Origin: Nageia nagi
Lineage: Eukaryota; Pinophyta
Assembly: GCA_050084985.1 (NCBI GenBank)
Contig: JBITNC010000002.1
Coordinates: forward strand, 27,776,001 to 27,840,000
DNA length: 64,000 nt
Direction of reading: 5' to 3'
The position numbers and the translations under genes were made by a program. A model generated the notes under the pieces. The model was given only the letters and a program-made list of their open reading frames with translations, was not told the origin of the DNA and ran no database searches. Shown one piece after another: positions 12,773-22,105 of this stretch. Each line of letters begins with the position of its first letter. Positions within the stretch are counted from its first letter, which is position 1.

Positions 12773-13141
12773 TAACCATAATAATCTAAAATTAATTTTA
12801 AAAAATTATCTTGATTTGTAAAGACATTTTGAAAAGAAAATAAAAAAGTATATCATTATGCACATATTAATAATTTTTTACTTTCAAAAGTATTAAAGAA
12901 TAACGATTGTTTTTAAGTTATAAGTTAATAGTTATAATAGTAAAATTTAAGTATGCAGTATTAGTAAAAATATTTTATCAAACATAATAATTCTAAATTG
13001 ATCGAAATGATTGTGAAAATAAATATTTATTATAAATATAATCTTCTTTTAATCATAAGATATTAATTATGTGTTTGCACCTATAGGAATTGTAATCTAA
13101 TAAAATATTTTTATATTCTTTACAAGAAAGAATATTGTATT
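12309..13141. repeat. 1275-bp tandem duplication, second unit, left part
   Basis: Matches 11034-11876. The unit is cut at 13141 by the young gypsy element and resumes at 22106. An AAT microsatellite at about 12740-12772 corresponds to the one in the first unit. Confidence 0.85.
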
Positions 13142-13394
13142 TGTAGATTCCTACAAAATAAATTCTTTATTAAAGCCCCGGTATACCTTAATTCCAACCA
13201 TGGGTTCATTCTTGGATTCTCTGGAGTTTTTTTGGAGCGGATAACGTAGCTCGGGATCAGAATAAAGCTTTCCGGAATGAAATGGTGATGTGGCGGAGAA
13301 TAAGATATTCATCTTTCGGCAAGGACCAAGTTCCGGAAAAGACGAAGTGAGCACAAGTGTCTCCGGGAAACAAAGCATTCCAGATATATGAAGA

Positions 13395-13686
13395 TGACAT
13401 CACGGAAAAGAAGAAGCTCATAATTGCAAAGGAAACCGGAGTCCGGAGGAGATGACGTCAGCAGATAGCGACTTAGCATCCGGAGCCATAAAGGAAAACA
13501 TTCCGGAGGAAAGAAAGATGACGTCACAGGCGAAGCGTTCCGGAAGTCCGGAAATGACGTCACAAGAAGATATGAAGTTTACATTCATAAAGCGAACCGG
13601 AGCCCAGAATGGATAACATCATCAAGGAGTGATTTAGTGTCCGGAGCCAGTGAATGAAGAAGTCCGGAGATTCAAGGCTGACGTCA
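13395..13686 (+). promoter_or_regulatory. cluster of TGACGTCA palindromes in U3
   Basis: Four perfect TGACGTCA palindromes lie at 13453-13460, 13519-13526, 13555-13562 and 13679-13686, with one variant TGACATCA at 13395-13402. In plants TGACG and TGACGTCA are sites for bZIP factors of the TGA/C-box class. Their place 300-600 bases before the TATA box suggests an enhancer. They recur in the 3' LTR. Confidence 0.7.
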
Positions 13687-13975
13687 GGCGAAGGGGAAAG
13701 ATTAACATTTGGGATTAAGACCGCGCCCAGAGGAAAATAGGCCGCAATGAAAGATCGAAGAGTCCGAGTTGGAGAATTGAACATTCCGGGAGAGAAGGAA
13801 GTCTGCAAAATACCTGAGCGCCATCATCAGGGAATCGAATCGTCGGCGATCTGCCCAATTTTGTAACAGCCGGCCAAGTGTCATACGTAGGTGATATCAG
13901 TTCAAGAAGGCCAGAATCTTGCGGCCGTTTTGTAAACGTTTCTATTCTGTAATCTTGTAACTGTTATTAACACAG

Positions 13976-13985
13976 TATAAATATA
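13976..13985 (+). promoter_or_regulatory. TATA box of the young gypsy
   Basis: TATAAATATA in both LTRs (also 21530-21539 in the 3' LTR). Transcription would start near 14010, leaving about 0.5 kb of R-U5. Confidence 0.65.
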
Positions 13986-14558
13986 TGAAAATAAAGAGAA
14001 ACTAGGGTCGGAAGCCTAGTATTGCCCTTTTCATTTGTTCTCGAAGACCTGTAGCTTCAGTCCGGTACTATGAAACCATCTTGACCTTTCTTGTCTAGCA
14101 CTCGTAATTGTTATTCTTAATTTGGTTACATTGTGGCAGCTTAGCTTGTTTCCTGAGTAATAGTTGCGGGTTGCTAGTATAACTGTGTCTGCTACATGGT
14201 AGAGTAGAAGCCGGGGAGCTATTCAGAGAGTGAGGACTTGTTCTGTGGCTGCGACACTAGATTCAGGCCAAGGTTTCGCACACTGCGAAAGCCCGCGCTG
14301 AACTAGTGATCTACCCCTTTGCTTTCTCTCTCGTTACCCTATCCTTTTACTTCCTTTCTTGTTACCCTATCCTTTTGCTTAAATCTCTCGCTCCCTACTC
14401 TTTTTATCTCTTTCCTGTTACTTTTTCTCTACCCAATGGATAAGGAACCGGCCTTCTCCGGAGATCAGGCTGCGTCCTACAGCCTGTTCGTGAACTACTT
14501 TGGTTAAGATTGTTCCAGGCGCACATATTACACAATCTCAATCAACAGTATTTCTTTT

Positions 14559-14576
14559 TGGCACGCCCGGTGGGAC
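14559..14576 (+). other. primer-binding site of the young gypsy
   Basis: TGGCACGCCCGGTGGGAC lies 11 bases after the LTR end and starts with TGG, as expected for the complement of a tRNA 3' end. I cannot say which tRNA. It is not the initiator-Met site used by the copia elements here. Confidence 0.6.
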
Positions 14577-14617
14577 ACGAAGAAATTATTGGCGACTCTG
14601 CTGAAGCACCATCCATG

Positions 14618-14688
14618 GTATGTATTAAAGCAAATTATTTATGAATATCATAGGTGCTTTGAACCTGTCATTTTCTTTTGCAATCTAG
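14618..14688 (+). other. possible 71-nt intron in the gypsy leader
   Basis: A donor-like CATG|GTATGT is followed 71 bases later by a pyrimidine-rich tract and CAATCTAG. The first good ATG (14694) lies just after the acceptor. If spliced, the intron would remove AUGs and short frames from the leader without touching the polyprotein. This is a sequence match only. Confidence 0.25.
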
Positions 14689-14693
14689 AGTTT

Positions 14694-17600
14694 ATGTGGA
14701 CAAGATCTAAAACTAGAGCCGCAAAAGAAGAACCGGAATTTGGGAAGTTAGATACTCCTAGGAGAAAGACCCTGATCAAGTCCAAGTCTCTGAATAGTGT
14801 CGACTCCCTAAAATCCTCTATCAAGCCAGAACCACCCAATCTTCATACTAGAGATACCTTCCCTAGAATGGCTAATCCAGCTCAGAATATTTATCCGGAA
14901 TGGGACAATGGAGTTCCTATAGCTCTGGCGGTATTACATGATATCCCAGCAAATGTTTTTAAAACCCTTCCGGAGTTTGATGCAACTTCAGAAAAAACGG
15001 CTTATGAGCACTGTGTGGATGTAGCCGGCCTAGCAAAGATTCACAATATTCAGCATGAAGATGTTATGGTGAGATTACTGGCTCAATCTTTCAAAGGAAA
15101 GGTCCTGGATTGGTACAGGGGCCTTTCTAATGGATCCATCAGTACCTGGGCTCAACTGGCAGAGCCCTTTATCCTGGAGTTTAATGAACTAGGGGATCCC
15201 TTTTCTCTGCTCACTCAGTTCACGTCAATCAAAAGGTTTGAACAAGAGAACATCCCGGATTTTAACATTAGATTCCAGAAAACATGGACGAGAGTACCCA
15301 TGCCAGTCAGGCCTCAGCAATTCCAAGCTTTGATGTATTATCTGAGAGCCTTTCCTCCGGATCTCTCTCTGCAAATCCAAAATTCCGGAGTGAATACTTT
15401 CCCGGAGGTCTATAGACAAGCAGTATATGCTGAATCCTGTCTTATTGCAGTTGGTAAGTTGCCAAGCCGTATGCCTATGCCCTATTTTCCAATAACTACC
15501 CAACAGCAAATGTGGAGGCCTCCGGTAATCAGTTCAGTTCCACCTCTGGCCCATTTTCCTGCTCCTGTTCAACCTTGGTCATCAAACTTGCCAAATCCTA
15601 GAGCTCCTTTGTCTTTACCTGCCCCCCCGCAGCCCAATGTGAATCAAGGAGTAGCGTCATCATCAGAAATTCAAGAGCTCAGGGATTTGTGTAGAAATAT
15701 GGCGAATCAGATCACCATCCTAAGCAGACAGAGCAATGCAAGGAGATATCCTTACCCGGCAGTGGAAAAGGGCCCACATGTAATGATAGAAAATTCAGAT
15801 CAAGGTTCATCCTCCGGGTCAGTTGTTGGTTTATGTTTGGCTTGCAATGACGCGCATGAACAAACAACATGTCCCGTGCATCAGTACCAAGAGTATTTGT
15901 CGGGAAATGGAGGTATCTCGCCGCCCGGAGTGGCAGACGACATAAATCAAAATGCAAACATGATAAATTTTGCACCGGCAGATATAGGAGTTTTTGCGGT
16001 GGAAACAAGATCGGGGAAGAGGCCCCTGGTTTCCGGTATTCCGGAAAGAAAAGTTGAATCCCAAAGGGATGCCGGACCAGTGCTTTCTAGGAGGCAAGAT
16101 GCAGTCCCCGGTTCTAGGGATAAGGTCCTGGAAAAGGAAAAGAATGCCGAAAAATTCCCACTTCCGGAGATCAAACTGACCCCAAAAATCAATGACCAAA
16201 GTATTCGGAAGCTAAGGTTTCCTTCACTCACTAAGCACCAGAGGAAAGATGATACCCTACAGCTTCGGGAAAGTTTCACCGATAGTCTTAAAAATAAAAT
16301 CGGAGAACCTCCGGCTATTCCCGAGTTCGATATTGTGGCCGAGTTAAAGAGGATGCCAGCAAGAGTATCTTTGTTTGAGGCTTTAAAAATTCCTGGGCAG
16401 ATTGATTTGCTGAAAACGTCCCTTATAGCTCAGAACGAAGGAATGGAAAAGGTTCTAAATCTGTTTGAGACATCGAAAATCCCGGGGATGGGAAAAAATA
16501 AACCTCCGGCCTTTTACATGACTCTGGAGATTGAAGGATATGTGCTCCATAATTGTTTGGTTGATTCCGGAGCGGCTACTACTGTTATGCCCAAAGCAGT
16601 GTGTGACGTAATGGGATTGCCTATGACACGAACTACTACTGGAGTATTACAGTTGGATTCCACACCTGTTAAGACAGTGGGAGTTATCAAAGATATAGTT
16701 CTAAAGATGCACAAGTGCCCCTCTGTGGTTGTTACTCAAGAAGTTGTTGTGGTGGAGTTACCCCCTCTGTTCGGGTTATGTTTGTCCAGAGAGTTTACAG
16801 CGAAAATAGGAGGTTACCTAGCAATGGATTATACTCATTATCTGATCCCTTGTGGGAATAAGAGGGTCAGGTTAAACAATGAGGAAATTTCCGAATTTCA
16901 CGTAGAAAAAAAGGAGGAAGTGTGTGCAATCTTTGGTGAAATAGAAGAATCAGACGAGTTACTGGAAAGGTTGCAAACTGAAGATCCTTATAGTATGAGT
17001 ATGCTTAATACCATCAGCGATATGGAATTTGGAAATTATTGCTTGATGGAACCGGAGTCTTTTGTCCCGGAACTCACTAAGGGAAACTTCCGGAGAAATG
17101 AGATCTGGGAGATGTTTTTTGACGGAGCTAGGTCTAAAAATGGATCTGGAGTGGGAATCATTCTGAAGGAACCAAATGGCAAGGTATATAAATTCTCTTT
17201 CAGGCTTACCTGGTTATGTTCAAATAATGTAACAGAATATGAAGCACTTTGCCTCGGGCTGGAACAAGCCATTAAAATGAAGATCCGGTGTTTAAAGATC
17301 AAAGGAGATTCAGAGCTAATAGTAAAGCAGGTGACAGATAAATGTTCAGCTAAGCATCACTATTTGAAATCATACAGAAATAGAGTTTGGGATCTGTTGG
17401 AACATTTCGAGGCTTTACATATTCAGTCAATCTCAAGGAGGTTCAATCATGAGGCTGATGCTTTAGCACAGATGGGAGCCAGCTTTGATCCCACTGATGA
17501 TTGGTTCAGGGAAAAAGGGGTTCAACTCATTTTCAGGCCTTCTATTCCGGATAATGATTCCTTCTGGCAAGTGTTCCGGGATGAGGCTCAGATTAATCAA

Positions 17601-20570
17601 TTCCTATTACAACAAGCTGTGTGTCACGCGGTAGGGGAAGAAGATTCTGAAATCTTCCGGGGGCAGGATGTAATTCAACTGAATAATAATAAAGTTCCCA
17701 AAGATTTGATTCCGTTCGAAGCATTGTTTGACAGATGCGACCAGGTAAAAAGAAGAGGTCTAAGTATAAATCCGGATAACTATAGAGAGTGTGAGGTTTT
17801 CCCGGGCAAGTCATTGAAAATCGGTACCTGTAATACCCCGGAACAAACCCACGAGATTGTGCAATTATGCAAGGCGTATGTAGACATCATTGCTTGGTCT
17901 TACGATGATTTGAAGATTTTCGACAAGTCAGTGATGCAGCATACTATTGAATTGATAGAAAACGCCAAACCAGTCAGACAGAAACAGCGGCCAGTGAATC
18001 CTAAAATCGAAGCAGCTATGAAACAAGAAGTTTTGAAATTGTATAAAGCTGGAATAATTTATCCCATTAAACACTCCACTTGGGTGGCGAACCTCGTACC
18101 GGTCCGGAAGAAAAATGGTGAGATAAGGCTGTGTGTGGATTTTCGGGGCCTGAATAAAGTATCCTTGAGAGATCATTATCCTTTGCCACCAATGGAACAA
18201 ATACTCAATACCGTGGCGGGTGCCGAAAGATTCTCTTTGATAGATGGTTTCTCCGGATACAACCAGGTGTGGGTCCGGAACGAAGACCAATTTAAAACGG
18301 CTTTTACAACCAAATGGGGTACATTTGCTTTCCAGAGAATGCCTTTCGGTTTGTCTAATGCAGGAGCTACTTTCCAAAGAGCTATGGATCATGCATTTGG
18401 AGAGTTGGTGAACAAGAGCGTGGTAGTATATCTTGATGATATTACTGTGTTCTCACATAACAAAAACCTTCACGTCCAACACCTGGAACAGGTTTTCATC
18501 AAATGTAGAAGGTATGGCATATCCTTGAATCCTAAGAAATCAGTTTTCGCAGTAGATGAAGGGAAGTTATTGGGTCATGTAATTTCGAAGGAAGGTTGGG
18601 CCATTGATCCAGATAGAATAAAAGCAATTAAGAACTTAGTTCTCCCATCCAATAAGAAGTCTCTACAGTCTTTTCTGGGTCAGATTAATTTTGTCAGGAG
18701 ATTTGTTCAGGATTTTTCAGGCATTGTCAAACCTATTACTCAGATGCTAAAAAAGGATACACTGTTTGAGTGGACGGAAGAAGGTAAAAAGGCTTTTCAG
18801 GAAATCAAAGAAGTAATTACTGAAGCCCCGGTACTGAGAAATCCGGATTTTAGTAAGAAGTTTATTCTGTATGCATATGGTTCGGATACTAGTGTCGCTG
18901 CTATTCTGACTCAAAAGTATGAAAAGAATGAGGAATATCCCGTAGCGTTCTTCAGCCAAACTATGAATAGTTGCGAAGAGAAATATACCTTTCTCGAAAA
19001 ACAAGTCTTGGCCATTGTGAAAGCTCTTGGCAAGTTGAAACATTATGTTGCTCAAAGCAAGATTTTGATTCTAACTATACATCCGGATGTCAGGTCTTAT
19101 ATTATGCAGGGTGAATTGGGAGAAGGGAGACCCGGTTGGATTTCAAAAATCCTCAAATATGATGTAGAAATCCGGCCTACCAAGCTCATAAAAGGGAGAG
19201 CGCTTTGTGAGCAACTTGCAAAATCAACAATACCAGAGGATGGAACAGTATGCCATATTGGACAAAAGGTACCAGAGGTCGAACCCGGGGTTATAACGAA
19301 TGATTGGGTAGAGCAGTTGAGCAGATACTTCGAGTCCGGAAAGCTTCCTGACAACATGGATGCGTCCCAGAGAAGACGGTTCAAAATTCATGCCCAAAAT
19401 TATACAGAAATAGATCAGGTACTTTATAGAAGAAATCATGATGGTGTTTTGCTGAGATGTGTACCGGCATCGAAGACAGAAGAACTTATTGAAGAGTTTC
19501 ATTCCGGGATATCCGGAGGCCATTATTCCGGATATACAATGGTGAGTAAAATTATCCAAGCCGGATATTATTGGCCTACTATGTTTAAAGAGGCTTTTGC
19601 AAAATCCCAGGGTTGTGAAAAATGTCAAAGGTTCGCGGGGAGAAAGAGAAGTGCAGCATTGCCGTTAGAACCGGTTCAGGCGGAAGAACCCTTTCAGCAA
19701 TGGGGGTTGGATTTTATTGGAGTAATCAATCCTAATTCTTCAGCCGGGCATAAATTTATTCTCACAGCTACAGATTTCTTCACCAGATGGGCAGAGGCAG
19801 AAGCCGTGAGAGAAGCAAACCAGAAGACCGTGGTAAAATTCATAGAGAAGCTAATCACCAGGTATGGTATCCCTCAAACAATTGTTTCAGACAATGGCCT
19901 AGCATTTGTAGGAACAGAAGTTACAAATTTCGCTATGAGATATGGTATTTACTGGAAAACTTCCTCGAATTATTACCCTCAGGGTAATGGTTTGGCCGAA
20001 TCTACAAATAAGAACTTGATCCAGATTCTTAAAAGAATAATGGAAGACAACCCACGAACTTGGCATGAGAAACTTAATTGGGCATTGTGGGCAGATAGAA
20101 TCACCGTGAAGTCATCCATCAAGACCAGCCCTTATACTCTGGTATACGGTAAGAGGGCCATGTTGCCAAGTCATTACGAGCTTCCGGCCTTGAAAATTTT
20201 ACAAGAGTACGGAGGAGATTTCGAACCCCATCAAGTCCGTCTGAATGAACTACTGCATTTGGAAGAACTCCGGAATCAGTCGTATCAGAGTTTACAGAAC
20301 AGAAACGCAGTAGTTAAGAGATGGTTCGATAACCGAAAGGCCACTCCAGAAGATTTCAAGGAAGGAGATTTAGTTTTGAAATGGGATGAAGACAGAGCCA
20401 AGACTGGAAAACATAAAAAGTTTGATTCCTTATGGTCCGGACCGTACATGATATCTAGATGTGCAGGAAAGAACTCTTTCGAAATATCAAAGTTAAACGG
20501 GTGGCGGCTGCCAATCTTGGTCAATGGGCAGCATTTAAAGCACTATGAACCCGCATGCGCGGGAGATTGA
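14694..20570 (+). CDS. Ty3/gypsy gag-pol polyprotein with two RNase H domains
   Basis: One open frame of 1958 residues counted from ATG 14694; the frame is open further upstream but without an ATG. Domains in order: gag (about 95-250); a zinc knuckle with CX2CX3HX4C spacing (381-393); protease with LVDSGA (Asp 624); an archaeal-type RNase H (about 805-930) with Asp810, Glu848, Asp872 and Asp922 all present; reverse transcriptase (about 1083-1295, YLDD at 1246-1249); the native gypsy RNase H (about 1390-1505), in which two catalytic Asp positions are Tyr1395 and Ile1462; integrase HHCC (His1603, His1610, Cys1641, Cys1644); integrase core with Asp1673, Asp1733 and Glu1769 (35 residues between the last two); and a C-terminal WSGPY segment. 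It would be cleaved into capsid and replication enzymes. No stop or frameshift is seen, so it may be functional. The extra RNase H points to the Tat lineage, although it lies before the RT. Confidence 0.95.
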   Translation: MWTRSKTRAAKEEPEFGKLDTPRRKTLIKSKSLNSVDSLKSSIKPEPPNLHTRDTFPRMANPAQNIYPEWDNGVPIALAVLHDIPANVFKTLPEFDATSEKTAYEHCVDVAGLAKIHNIQHEDVMVRLLAQSFKGKVLDWYRGLSNGSISTWAQLAEPFILEFNELGDPFSLLTQFTSIKRFEQENIPDFNIRFQKTWTRVPMPVRPQQFQALMYYLRAFPPDLSLQIQNSGVNTFPEVYRQAVYAESCLIAVGKLPSRMPMPYFPITTQQQMWRPPVISSVPPLAHFPAPVQPWSSNLPNPRAPLSLPAPPQPNVNQGVASSSEIQELRDLCRNMANQITILSRQSNARRYPYPAVEKGPHVMIENSDQGSSSGSVVGLCLACNDAHEQTTCPVHQYQEYLSGNGGISPPGVADDINQNANMINFAPADIGVFAVETRSGKRPLVSGIPERKVESQRDAGPVLSRRQDAVPGSRDKVLEKEKNAEKFPLPEIKLTPKINDQSIRKLRFPSLTKHQRKDDTLQLRESFTDSLKNKIGEPPAIPEFDIVAELKRMPARVSLFEALKIPGQIDLLKTSLIAQNEGMEKVLNLFETSKIPGMGKNKPPAFYMTLEIEGYVLHNCLVDSGAATTVMPKAVCDVMGLPMTRTTTGVLQLDSTPVKTVGVIKDIVLKMHKCPSVVVTQEVVVVELPPLFGLCLSREFTAKIGGYLAMDYTHYLIPCGNKRVRLNNEEISEFHVEKKEEVCAIFGEIEESDELLERLQTEDPYSMSMLNTISDMEFGNYCLMEPESFVPELTKGNFRRNEIWEMFFDGARSKNGSGVGIILKEPNGKVYKFSFRLTWLCSNNVTEYEALCLGLEQAIKMKIRCLKIKGDSELIVKQVTDKCSAKHHYLKSYRNRVWDLLEHFEALHIQSISRRFNHEADALAQMGASFDPTDDWFREKGVQLIFRPSIPDNDSFWQVFRDEAQINQFLLQQAVCHAVGEEDSEIFRGQDVIQLNNNKVPKDLIPFEALFDRCDQVKRRGLSINPDNYRECEVFPGKSLKIGTCNTPEQTHEIVQLCKAYVDIIAWSYDDLKIFDKSVMQHTIELIENAKPVRQKQRPVNPKIEAAMKQEVLKLYKAGIIYPIKHSTWVANLVPVRKKNGEIRLCVDFRGLNKVSLRDHYPLPPMEQILNTVAGAERFSLIDGFSGYNQVWVRNEDQFKTAFTTKWGTFAFQRMPFGLSNAGATFQRAMDHAFGELVNKSVVVYLDDITVFSHNKNLHVQHLEQVFIKCRRYGISLNPKKSVFAVDEGKLLGHVISKEGWAIDPDRIKAIKNLVLPSNKKSLQSFLGQINFVRRFVQDFSGIVKPITQMLKKDTLFEWTEEGKKAFQEIKEVITEAPVLRNPDFSKKFILYAYGSDTSVAAILTQKYEKNEEYPVAFFSQTMNSCEEKYTFLEKQVLAIVKALGKLKHYVAQSKILILTIHPDVRSYIMQGELGEGRPGWISKILKYDVEIRPTKLIKGRALCEQLAKSTIPEDGTVCHIGQKVPEVEPGVITNDWVEQLSRYFESGKLPDNMDASQRRRFKIHAQNYTEIDQVLYRRNHDGVLLRCVPASKTEELIEEFHSGISGGHYSGYTMVSKIIQAGYYWPTMFKEAFAKSQGCEKCQRFAGRKRSAALPLEPVQAEEPFQQWGLDFIGVINPNSSAGHKFILTATDFFTRWAEAEAVREANQKTVVKFIEKLITRYGIPQTIVSDNGLAFVGTEVTNFAMRYGIYWKTSSNYYPQGNGLAESTNKNLIQILKRIMEDNPRTWHEKLNWALWADRITVKSSIKTSPYTLVYGKRAMLPSHYELPALKILQEYGGDFEPHQVRLNELLHLEELRNQSYQSLQNRNAVVKRWFDNRKATPEDFKEGDLVLKWDEDRAKTGKHKKFDSLWSGPYMISRCAGKNSFEISKLNGWRLPILVNGQHLKHYEPACAGD

Positions 20571-20695
20571 CTGAAAGAAAAGACATGATTTTGTATATAT
20601 GTAAATAAAAAGACAGGATTTCAATTTTGAATTTGAGGCTGGATTCTAAATTTCTTTTCGACAAAGGCGAAATTTTCCCTCAGAAGTCGCCATAA
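20571..20695 (+). other. gypsy 3' tail before the LTR, no clear polypurine tract
   Basis: This 125-bp spacer ends CAGAAGTCGCCATAA directly before the LTR. No G/A run touches the LTR. The nearest purine stretch is GAAAGAAAAGA just after the stop. A short stem (GGCGA with TCGCC) lies right at the LTR edge. Confidence 0.6.
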
Positions 20696-22100
20696 TGTAG
20701 ATTCCTACAAAATAAATTCTTTATTAAAGCCCCGGTATACCTTAATTCCAACCATGGGTTCATTCTTGGATTCTCTGGAGTTTTTTTGGAGCGGATAACG
20801 TAGCTCGGGATCAGAATAAAGCTTTCCGGAATGAAATGGTGATGTGGCGGAGAATAAGATATTCATCTTTCGGCAAGGACCAAGTTCCGGAAAAGACGAA
20901 GTGAGCACAAGTGTCTCCGGGAAACAAAGCATTCTAGATATATGAAGATGACATCACGGAAAAGAAGAAGCTCATAATTGCAAAGGAAACCGGAGTCCGG
21001 AGGAGATGACGTCAGCAGATAGCGACTTAGCATCCGGAGCCATAAAGGAAAACATTCCGGAGGAAAGAAAGATGACGTCACAGGCGAAGCGTTCCGGAAG
21101 TCCGGAAATGACGTCACAAGAAGATATGAAGTTTACATTCATAAAGCGAACCGGAGCCCAGAATGGATAACATCATCAAGGAGTGATTTAGTGTCCGGAG
21201 CCAGTGAATGAAGAAGTCCGGAGATTCAAGGCTGACGTCAGGCGAAGGGGAAAGATTAACATTTGGGATTAAGACCGCGCCCAGAGGAAAATAGGCCGCA
21301 ATGAAAGATCGAAGAGTCCGAGTTGGAGAATTGAACATTCCGGGAGAGAAGGAAGTCTGCAAAATACCTGAGCGCCATCATCAGGGAATCGAATCGTCGG
21401 TGATCTGCCCAATTTTGTAACAGCCGGCCAAGTGTCATACGTAGGTGATATCAGTTCAAGAAGGCCAGAATCTTGCGGCCGTTTTGTAAACGTTTCTATT
21501 CTGTAATCTTGTAACTGTTATTAACACAGTATAAATATATGAAAATAAAGAGAAACTAGGGTCGGAAGCCTAGTATTGCCCTTTTCATTTGTTCTCGAAG
21601 ACCTGTAGCTTCAGTCCGGTACTATGAAACCATCTTGACCTTTCTTGTCTAGCACTCGTAATTGTTATTCTTAATTTGGTTACATTGTGGCAGCTTAGCT
21701 TGTTTCCTGAGTAATAGTTGCGGGTTGCTAGTATAACTGTGTCTGCTACATGGTAGAGTAGAAGCCGGGAGCTATTCAGAGAGTGAGGACTTGTTCTGTG
21801 GCTGCGACACTAGATTCAGGCCAAGGTTTCGCACACTGCGAAAGCCCGCGCTGAACTAGTGATCTACCCCTTTGCTTTCTCTCTCGTTACCCTATCCTTT
21901 TACTTCCTTTCTTGTTACCCTATCCTTTTGCTTAAATCTCTCGCTCCCTACTCTTTTTATCTCTTTCCTGTTACTTTTTCTCTACCCAATGGATAAGGAA
22001 CCGGCCTTCTCCGGAGATCAGGCTGCGTCCTACAGCCTGTTCGTGAACTACTTTGGTTAAGATTGTTCCAGGCGCACATATTACACAATCTCAATCAACA
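20696..22100 (+). repeat. 3' LTR of the young gypsy (1405 bp)
   Basis: A near-identical partner of 13142-14547. It has the same TGACGTCA cluster (offset 7554), TATA box and ends, and is followed by the target duplication GTATT at 22101-22105. Confidence 0.95.
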
Positions 22101-22105
22101 GTATT

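Larger units (their letters stand above)
13142..14547 (+). repeat. 5' LTR of the young gypsy (1406 bp)
   Basis: It begins TGTAGATTCCTACA, a short hairpin-like palindrome, and ends TCAATCAACA. It differs from the 3' LTR at about 13381 (C versus T), 13847 (C versus T) and by one extra G in the run near 14213. It holds a CCGG-rich U3 with TGACGTCA repeats, a TATA box, and a pyrimidine-rich stretch near its end. Confidence 0.95.
13142..22100 (+). mobile_element. young, apparently intact Ty3/gypsy element (Tat-like)
   Basis: An 8959-bp LTR retrotransposon on the plus strand. LTRs of 1406 and 1405 bp flank a primer-binding site, a leader and a single uninterrupted polyprotein frame. The 5-bp target duplication GTATT lies at 13137-13141 and 22101-22105, and the sequence outside it rejoins cleanly as the second unit of a tandem duplication. 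Reading the two LTRs side by side I find two C/T differences and one single-G length difference, so the insertion is recent. All domains expected for an autonomous gypsy element are present. Its high density of CCGG and TCCGGA sites sets it apart from the AT-rich surroundings. Confidence 0.96.

Noticed and set aside
13151-13884. Minus-strand open frames of 60-84 codons present twice (also 20705-21438)
   Set aside because: They are identical because they lie in the two LTRs. They show no domain and run against the element's transcript.
14319-14507. Leu/Ser-rich 62-codon frame in both LTRs (also 21872-22060)
   Set aside because: It comes from a pyrimidine-rich U5 stretch and is duplicated with the LTR. 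There is no sign of a gene.
14589-14693. 35-codon N-terminal extension of the gypsy polyprotein
   Set aside because: It would need a TTG start and covers the possible leader intron. The first ATG in frame is 14694.
15225-16279. Minus-strand frames of about 95-135 codons inside the gypsy polyprotein
   Set aside because: They are shadows of the long plus-strand coding frame, which carries all the motifs.
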